The position numbers and the translations under genes are program-made. Under the pieces are notes generated by a model. The model worked only from the letters and a program-made list of their open reading frames with translations, had not been told where the DNA came from and searched no databases. This document shows, piece by piece, positions 1-10,971 of a DNA stretch of 64,000 nt (within the stretch, counting starts at the first letter, position 1; every line of letters begins with the position of its first letter). The stretch comes from Enoplolaimus lenunculus (taxonomy: Eukaryota > Nematoda > Enoplea > Enoplida > Thoracostomopsidae): the NCBI GenBank assembly GCA_030248215.1, contig JASANG010002759.1, positions 1 to 64,000 of the forward strand. Direction: 5' to 3'.

Positions 1-90
1 ATTTCTTGTATATTAATAACTACACACAAGGATAAATGTTTTACAAACCTTTATTTGTAAAGGCCAAAAACTTTCATTGATCCTATACTT

Positions 91-300
91 GGCCCATGTT
101 ACTTTAAAGGGCGTCCAGGTTTCTGGTGGTTCTACAGAACAGTAGGTATAGATTCCAGATTACTTTTTTTTGCTTAGGCTTAGGCTTAGGCCTTGGCTTA
201 GGAATGTGCTCATTGTTTACGCTTACGCGTAGGCTGACGCATAGGAACACATTTTTCCAACACTTAGGCTTAGGCTTAGGATTACGCTTAATCAACTGTT
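91..300. mobile_element. TTAGGC MITE subtype A, truncated, left arm
   Basis: It begins with the subtype A end GGCCCATGTTACTTTAA and runs into a TTAGGC-type hexamer tract. The far end (normally GTAACATTGGCC) is missing, so this copy is one-ended. Its mirror copy lies at 6221-6430 in the right arm, so the truncation predates the inverted duplication. Confidence 0.75.
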
Positions 301-661
301 AATACGCTATACTTTATTCTCCCTTCAGTTTAAAATTCAGAAATCATCTGTTAATATTTAAGATTTCGCAATACCGTATATGATACGGCGAGAAAGCTTT
401 AATGCTTCCAAATTATGTAACCGATTCAGGTGGAAAATTTCATTGGTTATGCTATATTTCTCCAACATTGCCCAAATCGAGTTTTTTTCGCTGTCGTACT
501 TGTATGAAACATCGTAGAGGCAGACGGTGTATTTTAAAACAGAAAAGATTAAAGCCTGGGTCTAAGCCTATACATATTAGAATGAGCTTACATCTAGGCC
601 CATATTGTCAGTCTAGGTTGGAACTGAGGGACATCAGACCTTTTACTAAGCAGCTAGAAAA

Positions 662-738
662 GCGGGCTAGAGCGGGGATCGAACTCTCAGCCTATGGAAC
701 CTTACGCGAGCACTCTACCACTGCGCCACATAGCCCGC
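662..738 (-). repeat. tRNA-like / SINE-like block, left arm
   Basis: On the minus strand there is a good A-box (TGGCGCAGTGG) and a near-consensus B-box (GTTCGATCC) at tRNA spacing. A GCGC/GTGC D-stem can form and five acceptor pairs are possible. No convincing anticodon stem forms and the T-stem has mismatches, so this looks like a tRNA pseudogene or SINE head rather than a working tRNA gene. Its mirror copy is at 5783-5859. Confidence 0.5.
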
Positions 739-1473
739 CTGTCCAACTGCATTTTTCGTCGACTATGTGTCGACTGTACAACACAATGTGCATTGCGTTT
801 ATTGCATATGCACCAGGACAAGCATGTCTCACATGCCTACAAGCAATAGGCTTTCAAACTGACAAACATCTGCAATTGCAGATCTCAAAATTGGTACAGA
901 AGTAGGACAAGTCGAACGCGAACAATGTGCTATGAATTTCAAACATCACCATGCGTTGGTTCCAAACATACAGGACCAATCACTAAACTGGTGATAGGTG
1001 CTACACACATTTAAGAATACGGGCTCTAAATTCTAAGCCGAAACTGAGCAAAATATTAGTCTAAATCGTAAGCTTACTCTATGACAGTCCTCACATACAA
1101 ACATATTTCGTTTATAACCGTCCCGATATTGACAAGGTAGCGGTTTAGAGCAGAGCTAGTAGTACAAGTGCTTATCCAGTTTCCGTTTCTAAATAATACG
1201 ATATCTGCATTCTGCCATGAATCAATCTATTAACGAAACCATCAAACGCGTTATTCGGCTTGACCTTAATAAGTTCACAATGCGCAACAAAAATATATTA
1301 TATTAGTAGTCAACTATCAGGTAGCCATATGGACACTGCTATTGTAAGGGTCAACCAATTAAGAAACGGAAAACAAATACGTAACTTATTATGATTTGTT
1401 TGATTTTTACAGTTTTGCCACGATTCGTGTACTAAAACAATGGCATCTGTTTTGACTATGGAAGCAGTTTAAG

Positions 1474-1661
1474 CAGGGCCGCAGCTGTCACCCCATACCA
1501 CCCATTTGGGGGGCCTTCACCAGTAAAGTGGTTCCTACCTTAACTGGTTGAAACAAAAACCGCCGAAGTTTTAAAATACGTCTGGTTGTGGCGCTCGCCA
1601 GTTTGGGGGGCCCCATCTTGGAGTTAGAGAGGAACCGCCACCCCGGTCTGCTACGGCTCTG
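1474..1661. mobile_element. hAT-type MITE family L, left arm
   Basis: About 190 bp, bounded by CAGGGCCGCAGC and the inverted end GCTACGGCTCTG. Possible 8-bp target duplications agree at 6 of 8 bases (AGTTTAAG and ATTTTAGG). It is mirrored at 4859-5045, and a diverged relative lies at 35272-35431. Confidence 0.6.
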
Positions 1662-1765
1662 ATTTTAGGTCAAAGATTCGGCTACGTGTTTGAATATTTA
1701 CACTCAGAGACACTTTCAAATGCGGTCATTAGCATGCTTTTACCGTATCGTTGACTATAACCCAA

Positions 1766-1982
1766 CACTGTAAAAAATGGTCAGTCAAATTGACTCTCTC
1801 GAAAATAGGCTTTTCCTGACTACACCAACTGAGTCAAATTTGACTCCAACAGAGTCAAATTCGATTCACTGAATCGCTCAGTGAGTCCAATTTGTCTCTG
1901 GCGGAGTCTAATTGGATTCGTCTGTGTAGTCATGAAAAGCCTATTTCCCGAGAGAGTCAATTGACTCTCGTTTTTTACAGTG
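1766..1982. mobile_element. TA-target MITE family C, left arm
   Basis: A 217-bp element with ends CACTGTAAAAAA and TTTTTTACAGTG and a highly palindromic body built from GAGTCAAAT/ATTTGACTC words, so a single strand could fold into a long hairpin. Copies at 14713-14922 and near 43810 are flanked by TA on both sides, which suggests a Tc1/mariner-type source. Its mirror copy is at 4537-4754. Confidence 0.75.
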
Positions 1983-2975
1983 AACTTTTATACAACAAAA
2001 ATTCTATACAGCTGTTAAAAAAGTGTTAAAATGTACGTTTGAACCAGCAATGGAGCCAGGCCTTCAGCTCGGGAAGGAATAACCTCAACAGATTTGTTTG
2101 TGTCCTCCTGAAGGATCTGAGTGGGCTTATTAAATGCTTGTTAGCGCTTTTTGTTCTCTCAAGAAATTTCAGTATACCACCGTTATTCCTGCACCTGACC
2201 TACACTTTAGGCCGGAAATCACTGTTAGTTTTTTTGAGATGAATTTCATTGTTAAAATTAATGTCATTGTGACTATAAACGCTTACATTTCGACCTGAAA
2301 CAACCAAAAACACCAACAACAATCTGGACCTCTGACCAATTTGTAACATATAAGAGTATTAAACCTGTGGAAGTTGCTGTAAAATTTCAAAGACAAACAG
2401 CATATGTTGGATTAAATATGATTTTAGTCTCGGGTCAAGATCGGTCAACTGAAAAACGTTGTGAACCGCAGAACTAGGAATCGCATCAAAATGTATCTTA
2501 ACAACATGTTGTATTTCCTTTTGTTCAATGAAACAATTTGTTCGGGCGGTTTACGCTAAGTTTAGCAAACACATTGTGATTGTGTTCATTCATATTTGTA
2601 AAATTCACACATGATTGTTCATAGCGTGACAAACTGTATCTGATTAGCTTTTTCCACGCCCGATTATTTCGGTAACTTTGGTGGTAAACCTGAAAATTGA
2701 TTAATTTCATTGTTTAATAGTACATACAGCGGTGACAATTATATTGTGATCAAAAATTTTAACAGATGATTGAAAATACTGCGAAAATTTCGTATTGACG
2801 GCACTTAGATTAGACTGACGTATTGATGATCACTAGTTGACTTTGCAAAAAAATCACTTAAACACTTACTGTATAACCGAAAGAATCAGTTGTGGCCGGT
2901 TAACCCGTTTCTGGTTTCACATTTATTGCAACTTGTACTTAAACCTGGTTTCTTTTCATTACTCTTCATTATTTT

Positions 2976-3162
2976 GGCCAATGTTACTTTAAGCGGCGTA
3001 ACAGTGGATTAAGCGTATTCCTAAGCCTATTAGCCGAAGGCCTAAGCGTTGCAAAAATGTGTTCCTAAGCCTAAGCCTAAGCAAAAAATGTAATCTAGAA
3101 TATAAACCTACTCTTTTATCGAACCACCAGAAACTTGGACGCCCCTTAAAGTAACATGAGCC
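2976..3162. mobile_element. TTAGGC MITE subtype A, complete, at the palindrome junction
   Basis: Complete element with ends GGCCAATGTTACTTTAAG and CTTAAAGTAACATGAGCC and a TTAGGC-type core. It is flanked by a perfect 8-bp duplication ATTATTTT (2968-2975 and 3163-3170). The left-arm homology stops inside this element at about 3089; the right arm carries only the mirrored half at 3431-3544. Confidence 0.85.
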
Positions 3163-3430
3163 ATTATTTTAATGTGTCATTTCATATGTGCTCCTACACT
3201 GTTTTATAAGTACATTTTGCAAGTAAAAACCTATTGCATTGTATTGTATTGTATTAATTGAAATACAAAGTTTAGCTTTCAGAGTGTTATACTACGATAT
3301 TTTAAATAGTAAACTTTTAGTATGCTAGGAGGAAATGAAATTATTTTTAAACTGTGGCCTAGATTTGTGACCACACACCAAAAACCAAAAAAAAAAAACA
3401 ATAAAAACAAAAAAACAACAAAAAAACAAA
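3090..3430. other. Palindrome spacer with A-rich end
   Basis: Single-copy spacer between the arms. It contains the distal half of the 2976-3162 MITE, a short TTGTA run near 3240-3255, and an A-rich tract from about 3378 to 3430 that abuts the truncated MITE half. No gene is seen. Confidence 0.8.
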
Positions 3431-3544
3431 ATTTTTTGCTTAGGCTTAGGCTTAGGAACACATTTTTGCAACGCTTAGGCCTTCGGCTAATAGGCTTAGG
3501 AATACGCTTAATCCACTGTTACGCCGCTTAAAGTAACATTGGCC
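3431..3544. mobile_element. TTAGGC MITE subtype A, half copy at the right-arm start
   Basis: Inverted copy of the proximal half of the 2976-3162 element, starting at the TTTTTTGCTTAGG core and ending with GTAACATTGGCC. Its other end is absent, so it marks the rearrangement breakpoint. Confidence 0.8.
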
Positions 3545-4536
3545 AAAATAATGAAGAGTAATGAAAAGAAACCAGGTTTAAGTACAAGTTGCAATAAATG
3601 TGAAACCAGAAACGGGTTAACCGGCCACAACTGATTCTTTCGGTTATACAGTAAGTGTTTAAGTGATTTTTTTGCAAAGTCAACTAGTGATCATCAATAC
3701 GTCAGTCTAATCTAAGTGCCGTCAATACGAAATTTTCGCAGTATTTTCAATCATCTGTTAAAATTTTTGATCACAATATAATTGTCACCGCTGTATGTAC
3801 TATTAAACAATGAAATTAATCAATTTTCAGGTTTACCACCAAAGTTACCGAAATAATCGGGCGTGGAAAAAGCTAATCAGATACAGTTTGTCACGCTATG
3901 AACAATCATGTGTGAATTTTACAAATATGAATGAACACAATCACAATGTGTTTGCTAAACTTAGCGTAAACCGCCCGAACAAATTGTTTCATTGAACAAA
4001 AGGAAATACAACATGTTGTTAAGATACATTTTGATGCGATTCCTAGTTCTGCGGTTCACAACGTTTTTCAGTTGACCGATGTTGACCCGAGACTAAAATC
4101 ATATTTAATCCAACATATGCTGTTTGTCTTTGAAATTTTACAGCAACTTCCACAGGTTTAATACTCTTATATGTTACAAATTGGTCAGAGGTTCAGATTG
4201 TTGTTGGTGTTTTTGGTTGTTTCAGGTCGAAATGTAAGCGTTTATAGTCACAATGACATTAATTTTAACAATGAAATTCATCTCAAAAAGCTAACAGTGA
4301 TTTCCGGCCTAAAGTGTAGGTCAGGTGCAGGAATAACGGTGGTATACTGAAATTTCTTGAGAGAACAAAAAGCGCTAACAAGCATTTAATAAGCCCAGTC
4401 AGATCCTTCAGGAGGACACAAACAAATCTGTTGAGGTTATTCCTTCCCGAGCTGAAGGCCTGGCTCCATTGCTGGTTCAAACGTACATTTTAACACTTTT
4501 TTAACAGTTGTATAGAATTTTTGTTGTATAAAAGTT

Positions 4537-4754
4537 CACTGTAAAAAACGGGGAGTCAAATTGACTCTCTCGGAAATAGGCTTTTCATGACTACACAGAC
4601 GAATCCAATTAGACTCCGCCAGAGACAAATTGGACTCACTGAGCGATTCAGTGAATCGAATTTGACTCTGTTGGAGTCAAATTTGACTCAGTTGGTGTAG
4701 TCAGGAAAAGCCTATTTTCGAGAGAGTCAATTTGACTGACCATTTTTTACAGTG
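4537..4754. mobile_element. TA-target MITE family C, right arm
   Basis: Mirror of the copy at 1766-1982, with the same CACTGTAAAAAA ends and palindromic GAGTCAAAT body. Confidence 0.75.
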
Positions 4755-4858
4755 TTGGGTTATAGTCAACGATACGGTAAAAGCATGCTAATGACCGCAT
4801 TTGAAAGTGTCTCTGAGTGTAAATATTCAAACACGTAGCCGAACCTTTGACCTAAAAT

Positions 4859-5045
4859 CAGAGCCGTAGCAGACCGGGGTGGCGGTTCCTCTCTAACTCC
4901 AAGATGGGGCCCCCCAAACTGGCGAGCGCCACAACCAGACGTATTTTAAAACTTCGGCGGTTTTTGTTTCAACCAGTTAAGGTAGGAACCACTTTACTGG
5001 TGAAGGCCCCCAAATGGGTGGTATGGGGTGACAGCTGCGGCCCTG
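4859..5045. mobile_element. hAT-type MITE family L, right arm
   Basis: Mirror of 1474-1661, with ends CAGAGCCGTAGCAG and GCTGCGGCCCTG. Confidence 0.6.
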
Positions 5046-5782
5046 CTTAAACTGCTTCCATAGTCAAAACAGATGCCATTGTTTTAGTACACGAATCGTG
5101 GCAAAACTGTAAAAATCAAACAAATCATAATAAGTTACGTATTTGTTTTCCGTTTCTTAATTGGTTGACCCTTACAATAGCAGTGTCCATATGGCTACCT
5201 GATAGTTGACTACTAATATAATATATTTTTGTTGCGCATTGTGAACTTATTAAGGTCAAGCCGAATAACGCGTTTGATGCTTTCGTTAATAGATTGATTC
5301 ATGGCAGAATGCAGATATCGTATTATTTAGAAACGGAAACTGAATAAGCACTTGTACTACTAGCTCTGCTCTAAACCGCTACCTTGTCAATATCGGGACG
5401 GTTATAAACGAAATATGTTTGTATGTGAGGACTGTCATAGAGTAAGCTTACGATTTAGACTAATATTTTGCTCAGTTTCGGCTTAGAATTTAGAGCCCGT
5501 ATTCTTAAATGTGTGTAGCACCTATCACCTGTTTAGTGATTGGTCCTGTATGTTTGGAACCAACGCATGGTGATGTTTGAAATTCATAGCACATTGTTCG
5601 CGTTCGACTTGTCCTACTTCTGTACCAATTTTGAGATCTGCAATTGCAGATGTTTGTCAGTTTGAAAGCCTATTGCTTGTAGGCAAGTGAGACATGCTTG
5701 TCCTGGTGCATATGCAGTAAATGCAATGCACATTGTGTTGTACAGTCGACACATATAGTAGACGAAAAATGCAGTTAGAGAG

Positions 5783-5859
5783 GCAGGCTATGTGGCGCAG
5801 CGATAGAGTGCTCGCTTAAGGATCCATAGGCTGAGAGTTCGATCCCCGCTCTAGCCCGC
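5783..5859 (+). repeat. tRNA-like / SINE-like block, right arm
   Basis: Mirror of the left-arm block. A- and B-box words remain, but there are extra differences at the acceptor start, the D-loop and the anticodon region. The two copies are therefore not being held identical. Confidence 0.5.
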
Positions 5860-6220
5860 TTTTCTAGCTGCTTAGTAAAAGGTCTGATGTCCCTCAGTTC
5901 CAACCTAGACTGACAATATGGGCCTAGATGTAAGCTCATTCTAATATGTATAGGCTTAGACCCAGGCTTTAATCTTTTCTGTTTTAAAATACACCGTCTG
6001 CCTCTACGATGTTTCATACAAGTACGACAGCGAAAAAAACTCGATTTGGGCAATGTTGGAGAAATATAGCATAACCAATGAAATTTTCCACCTGAATCGG
6101 TTACATAATTTGGAAGCATTAAAGCTTTCTCGCCGTATCATATACGGTATTGCGAAATCTTAAATATTAACAGATGATTTGTAAATTTTAAACTGAAGGG
6201 AGAATAAAGTATAGCGTATT

Positions 6221-6430
6221 AACAGTTGATTAAGCGTAATCCTAAGCCTAAGCCTAAGTGTTGCAAAAATGTGTTCCTAAGCGTCAGCCTACGCGTAAGC
6301 GTAAACAATGAGCATATTCCTAAGCCAAGGCCTAAGCCTAAGCCTAAGCAAAAAAAAGTAATCTGGAATCTATACCTACTGTTCTGTAGAACCACCAGAA
6401 ACCTGGACGCCCTTTAAAGTAACATGGGCC
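6221..6430. mobile_element. TTAGGC MITE subtype A, truncated, right arm
   Basis: Mirror of 91-300: a CCTAAG tract followed by the intact end GTAACATGGGCC. The opposite end is missing, as in the left arm. Confidence 0.75.
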
Positions 6431-6520
6431 AAGTATAGGATCAATGAAAGTTTTTGGCCTTTACAAGTAAAGGTTTGTAAAACATTTATCCTTGTGTGTA
6501 GTTATTAATATACAAGAAAT

Positions 6521-6863
6521 CTTATGTTATTTCTAATTTCGTAACGTTACAATCGATACGGTAACAACTTAATCTACTCGAATATTATTAATTTTGGTGT
6601 CAGATGGTCTAAAGTTGTATATTGAGTCAGGTTATATCAACCAAATTCTTCAATTTGACCTTTTTAAATTTAATTTAGTATTTTAGTGAAATTTCGTCGC
6701 TGATTTTAAGCGCGTCAAGAAGTTCTATTTTGAACATTTGGTCAAGAAATATTACATCGTAAAATTACATAACCCTGCTCGCAATAAAACCAGGGGTGTA
6801 TGTATTTAAGTTGTATTTCACGTTAAAATCTAATTATTTGTATTGTACCGTAGTCTACTCCTT
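6521..6863. other. No recognisable feature
   Basis: AT-rich sequence between the palindrome and the next MITE. I see no coding signal or repeat. Confidence 0.6.
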
Positions 6864-6871
6864 GACATTCG

Positions 6872-7072
6872 GGCCAGTGTAAAAAAACAGGGTCGTAACA
6901 GTATTATAAGCATATTCCTAAGCCTAAGCCCAGGCTAAGCGTAAGAATGAGCATATTACTAAGCCTCAACATAAACCTTAGCCTAAGTCCAGCAAAAAAT
7001 TAGTCTAAAGTTTAAACTTACTCGTTTCTAGTCCCACAGAAAAACGTTCCGCCCCTTATCTTTACATGGGCC
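6872..7072. mobile_element. TTAGGC MITE subtype B
   Basis: Ends GGCCAGTGTAAAAAAACAGG and CCTTATCTTTACATGGGCC enclose CCTAAG hexamers. The 8-bp target duplications GACATTCG and GACATTTG match at 7 of 8 bases. Confidence 0.8.
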
Positions 7073-7080
7073 GACATTTG

Positions 7081-9476
7081 GTTAACCGTACAACAGGATT
7101 GCTTATAACTGCAAACGTGGTACGTAAATCCTTTTTGGTTTCACATTTACTGCAACTTGTACTTAAACCTTGTTTGTTTTCATTATTCTTCATTATTTTA
7201 ACGCGTTTATTTCATATATGCTCATACACTATTTTATAAGTATATTTTGCAAGCAAACCTATTGTATTGTATTGTATTGTATTGTAAAATATATTCTGGT
7301 AAGACAAGGCTACTGACAAATGTCAATACTAAAAGTATTGCGGAAAACTGAACTGAAACCAAAATCAATTAAAATACCTTTCTGCACAGTGTGGCACCCC
7401 GGGCCGACAAAAATGCGAACCGGACAGCCGCGTTTTTCTTTTAGTAAGATTTTCGAAACTTTAAATTATTGCAACTAATAAATGTTGCCACTGTACTACA
7501 GGATGCTATTAAAGCATTAAGTAAGAAATTTTTTTATCTTTAAAATTAATTTAAAGCGAAAGAACTGTTTGAATTTAATGTACAAGTTTCATTCAATCGC
7601 CTTGCAGCTGCAGTTACCATTAATGATCAAAGATTGCGTATATTTCAAATCTACTTGATACAAATTAAAATACACTGAATGCAAACTGTTGCGCATATAT
7701 ATACATACATACATATATGTATATAAATATATTATATATATACTTATTTATATATATAAATATATAATAGCCATATTGTTTGCAGCCGGCGGGCGTGGCT
7801 ACACTCAATTAAAACCACCCTATACCGGTGTATAATTTCAAAGTGTAGAGACTGTTTTGAGTTTATACACACTTGGCAATATGTGAATTGAATTGGAATA
7901 TAATTTAATTAAAACAATGCTTCATTAAATTTTCAAATCCCTTTTTGAATGCATGTTGAATAGCGAATTTTACACACACATATATATACTCGCCGCGACG
8001 AAGAACATCCAAAATTAACACACAGTTCAAAGCTTGAACTTGAATTTCAATTGAGGAATAACGGAGTCGAATTTTGATTGGAGAGAATTTTAAATTTTAA
8101 GTTATGCAGGGATGAGATGGCGTAAGGGCACCTGTTTGCTAAATGTGACCCGAATTCGAATGGTATAATTTTGGCGTCAGTGAAGTGAACTGATGTGCGT
8201 TGGGAACACACAAGGGCGTCCCAAATGGGAGCATTGGGGATCGTGCGTCACCTAAATTTGGCTGGAGCCTTCCACCCAGATAGACTCTGTCTAAAAGTAA
8301 ACAATATTAAATTGCAAGCGTAGGGGGACCCCACAAATTGTTCGGTGCCTCCTGTCATTTTCTGCGGACGCTCCTGGGAACACGACAGGCTTGCACTTGG
8401 CTTTGCAAAATGCTTGCAGTATTAGCAATACTAGTTATGATTCAAAATATCTTAAAAAATTTAATTATTTCAAACAATATCACACGCGGTAGTAAAGTTA
8501 CTTTTTCAACAAAACTAAAGTGGTTTTTTCGGCAACGCAACACGGTACAAGCTTTACTGACAGAAAAATCTTATCAAGGATAGCAAGACAAAAGCTTTAG
8601 AACACTCAGTAATGAGATAATACTTAAAGGTATACAGAGGTAGTCTTCGGGAAAAGTAAACGGTATCACGACAATTCGTCGACCGACAACTCGTCGACCG
8701 ACAACTTGTAATCAGAAATTTCATCGACTCGACAAATTCGTCGCTCATCATTATGCTTAGGCTAAGCCGTAAGCTTAGGATTACGCTTAGCGTTGTGCTT
8801 AGATTTATTTTAGTAACCTTTAAGACACTGTTCGGAGACAAGATTTCGGGTGACGAATTGCAGATTCAGAAGTAAACATATGCTAGGAGATCTTTACCGA
8901 CTGAACTATTATACCAGTTCAAAAGCTTGTGTTGCTTTACAATTAATAAGCATATCCCACAAGTGGATGTTTGCTTCTCAATGTTTGCAAATGGAACAGG
9001 CGGAATGCACCTGTTTTTTATCCGGTGCTGCCAAACAACACTCTAGCGTGTACCTTTGTATTTACACAGCAAACATCAACACGAAACTTTGGCGCTATTC
9101 ATCAAATTTATTCTACTCACCATCTCGCCGGCGCGCTGTTACCCGAGTGAGTAATTATACACTCGAGTTGTGTTTCAATCCGTCTTGAAAATCCGTTAAT
9201 TCAAGTGTACTTGAGTTGAAATACGTTCTTGAGGAAACTATGGGATTAACGGTAGTTGAAGAGAAGAAATAATTATCAACAGTTGAAAATTTTGTTGAGG
9301 GAGCGTAAATTAGCTTAAGAATCGATGGTAAGTTGGAGCCTAACGTGAGCACAAGATACTCAGCAATCACTTGCCACTGAAGTCCTTGTTTTCGCAGCAA
9401 CAACAATGGTTGAATCCAAAATTTATTAATGAAAAAATTTGCAGTGACAGTAAAACGGTGTGTATGTACAATGTAT
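7081..9476. other. AT-rich intergenic stretch
   Basis: No gene recognised. It holds a short TTGTA run (7258-7285), a TATA-rich microsatellite (about 7697-7772), and at about 8671-8860 a cluster of GACAATTCGTCG-type words around a short TTAGGC tract, probably a decayed element. Similar GTCG-rich words recur at 33.36-33.50 kb. An 81-codon frame at 8338-8583 has no recognisable similarity or splice context. Confidence 0.5.
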
Positions 9477-9484
9477 GAACTGTC

Positions 9485-9865
9485 GGGCCCAAAGATCAGG
9501 GACGGAACGATTTTCTGCAGTACTGACATAGGGCAAGTTTAAGCTTTAGATATAATTTTTGCTTAGGCGTAAGCTTGCGCATACGCTTAGCGTCCCATAT
9601 ATAGAACAGGGCCGGATCGTTTTCCGAAGGGGCTATAATAGAGTCAGTTTAAATTTTAGACTGATATTTTTGCTTAGGCTTAGGCTTAGGAATAGGCTCA
9701 TCTATACGCTTCGGCTTAGGCTTAGGCTTAGAAATATGCTTACACTACTGTTCCGGCCCTGTTCTATACATGGGTCCGGTTAGCTATAGGGATAAGCTCA
9801 TGTTTACGCATAGGCTTAGGCTTAGGAATATGATTATACTACTGTTACTGTTCTATACACGAGCC
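9485..9865. mobile_element. TTAGGC MITE subtype B carrying a nested subtype B2 copy
   Basis: The outer element starts GGGCCCAAAGATCAGGG and ends CTATACACGAGCC. Target duplications GAACTGTC and GAACTGTG agree at 7 of 8 bases. It is interrupted by a second element at 9593-9777. Confidence 0.75.
9593..9777. mobile_element. TTAGGC MITE subtype B2, nested
   Basis: Ends TCCCATATATAGAACAGGGC and GCCCTGTTCTATACATGGG, with a hexamer core. The flanks GCTTAGCG and GGTTAGCT agree at 6 of 8 bases, consistent with insertion into the hexamer tract of the outer element. Confidence 0.75.
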
Positions 9866-10166
9866 GAACTGTGCCTGATACCTGATTACGCAACACTTGC
9901 AATTAGTTCCAGTAGCTGCCGGAAGAAATTATAACATATTTCAGTGAATAACTTGAAAAAATTTCGGTTGTCAGACAAATAATGACAAAAGGTGTCGTTA
10001 AAATTTTTCAAATCGATATTTTGTTTTGTCGTTGATAGGATGTATAGCACACTTTTTTACTTAAAACTATAATATTTTCAAGTTTATTTGTAAAATAAAT
10101 TAAAATTAAGTAATATCCTATTGTTACTATACGTCAACGCTTGACATATGTCACCCTCATGAAATG

Positions 10167-10316
10167 GACCAATGTTCCTTTTAGGGGAGTAACAGTAGAT
10201 TAAGCGTATTCCTAAGCCTAAGCCTAAACCTAAGCAAAAAATTGTAATCTAGAATCTAAACTCACTCTTTTATAGACCAACCAGAAACTTTTACGCCCCT
10301 TAAAGTAATATAAGCC
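10167..10316. mobile_element. TTAGGC MITE subtype A
   Basis: Short copy of 150 bp with ends GACCAATGTTCCTTTTAGGG and CCCCTTAAAGTAATATAAGCC. The flanks ATGAAATG and ATGAAGTG match at 7 of 8 bases. Confidence 0.8.
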
Positions 10317-10589
10317 ATGAAGTGTATATTTTCAGGCCACGTTTACCTATTAGCAAATAAACGAGGAAATGTAAAAAAGCTGCTTATTACAAATTATTGC
10401 AAACCATTGAAATAACCTGAGGCTCATGAATGTTCGCTTCATTTTGTAACAATTTTTGAGTAAAGTTTGTTGAAATGTTCACGAAACACAGATGCTTGAA
10501 ATAGCTGGCTAACGAAGACTCATGGTCAACGCTTAAAATTAGCATTGCAAAATAATACTCGTTTACACTACCCCACCGTGCGGCAAAAA

Positions 10590-10890
10590 ACTTAGGTTTA
10601 GGCTAAAGCTTAGGTTTAAAAAAACGGCTTACCTCAGTCTACGCCGACGCCTAAACCTTTGTCTAAGCCTGTACCTAAGTCTAAGTTTGAGCCTAAGTCT
10701 AAAAGTTTTTATCTTAAATATGATTAAGGCTCTTTTACGCTAGTCCATCCTCCGCAAACTTAGGGCCAACGCTAAGACACAGGTTTCAAAAACGGTTTAC
10801 CTCAGTGTAAGCCTAACAAAGAAATCTTTGTCTAAGCCTGTACCTAAGCCTAAGTTTGAGCCTAAGTCAAAACTTTAATGTTAAACATGA
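10590..10890. repeat. Degenerate CCTAAG-type tandem segment
   Basis: Two roughly 150-bp direct copies (about 10591-10730 and 10745-10885), each rich in CTAAGCCTGTACCTAAG-like words. They resemble expanded MITE cores without terminal repeats. Confidence 0.55.
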
Positions 10891-10971
10891 ACCAGGACGG
10901 CAAAGTATACAAGAGTCTAAAATAATTTTGTTATTTCTGAAAAAAGGGGTTTTTATTATTTTTTGGACTTT

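Larger units (their letters stand above)
1..6520. repeat. Giant inverted repeat (imperfect palindrome) with about 3.09-kb arms
   Basis: The left arm (1-3089) is the reverse complement of the right arm (3431-6520). Paired positions add up to about 6520-6521 at every landmark checked: outer MITE ends 91 and 6430, tRNA-like blocks 662 and 5859, TA-type MITE ends 1766 and 4754, inner MITE ends 2976 and 3544. Differences are scattered substitutions and small indels, so by eye the arms are very similar and recent. The spacer (3090-3430) is single-copy and ends in an A-rich tract beside the right arm. Position 1 already pairs with 6520, so the left arm may continue outside the window. The arms carry matching mobile elements but no recognisable gene; the paired short reading frames in them are mirror copies. 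Confidence 0.95.

Noticed and set aside
402-905. 167-codon open frame in the left arm
   Set aside because: It runs through a tRNA-like block, its mirror at 5775-6119 is shorter, and it has no protein-like conservation pattern.
2525-3995. Identical 61-codon frames at 2525-2710 (minus) and 3810-3995 (plus)
   Set aside because: Identity is explained by the palindrome and not by protein conservation; no start, splice or domain evidence.
662-5859. Two functional tRNA genes
   Set aside because: Promoter boxes are present, but no proper anticodon stem or T-stem can be formed.
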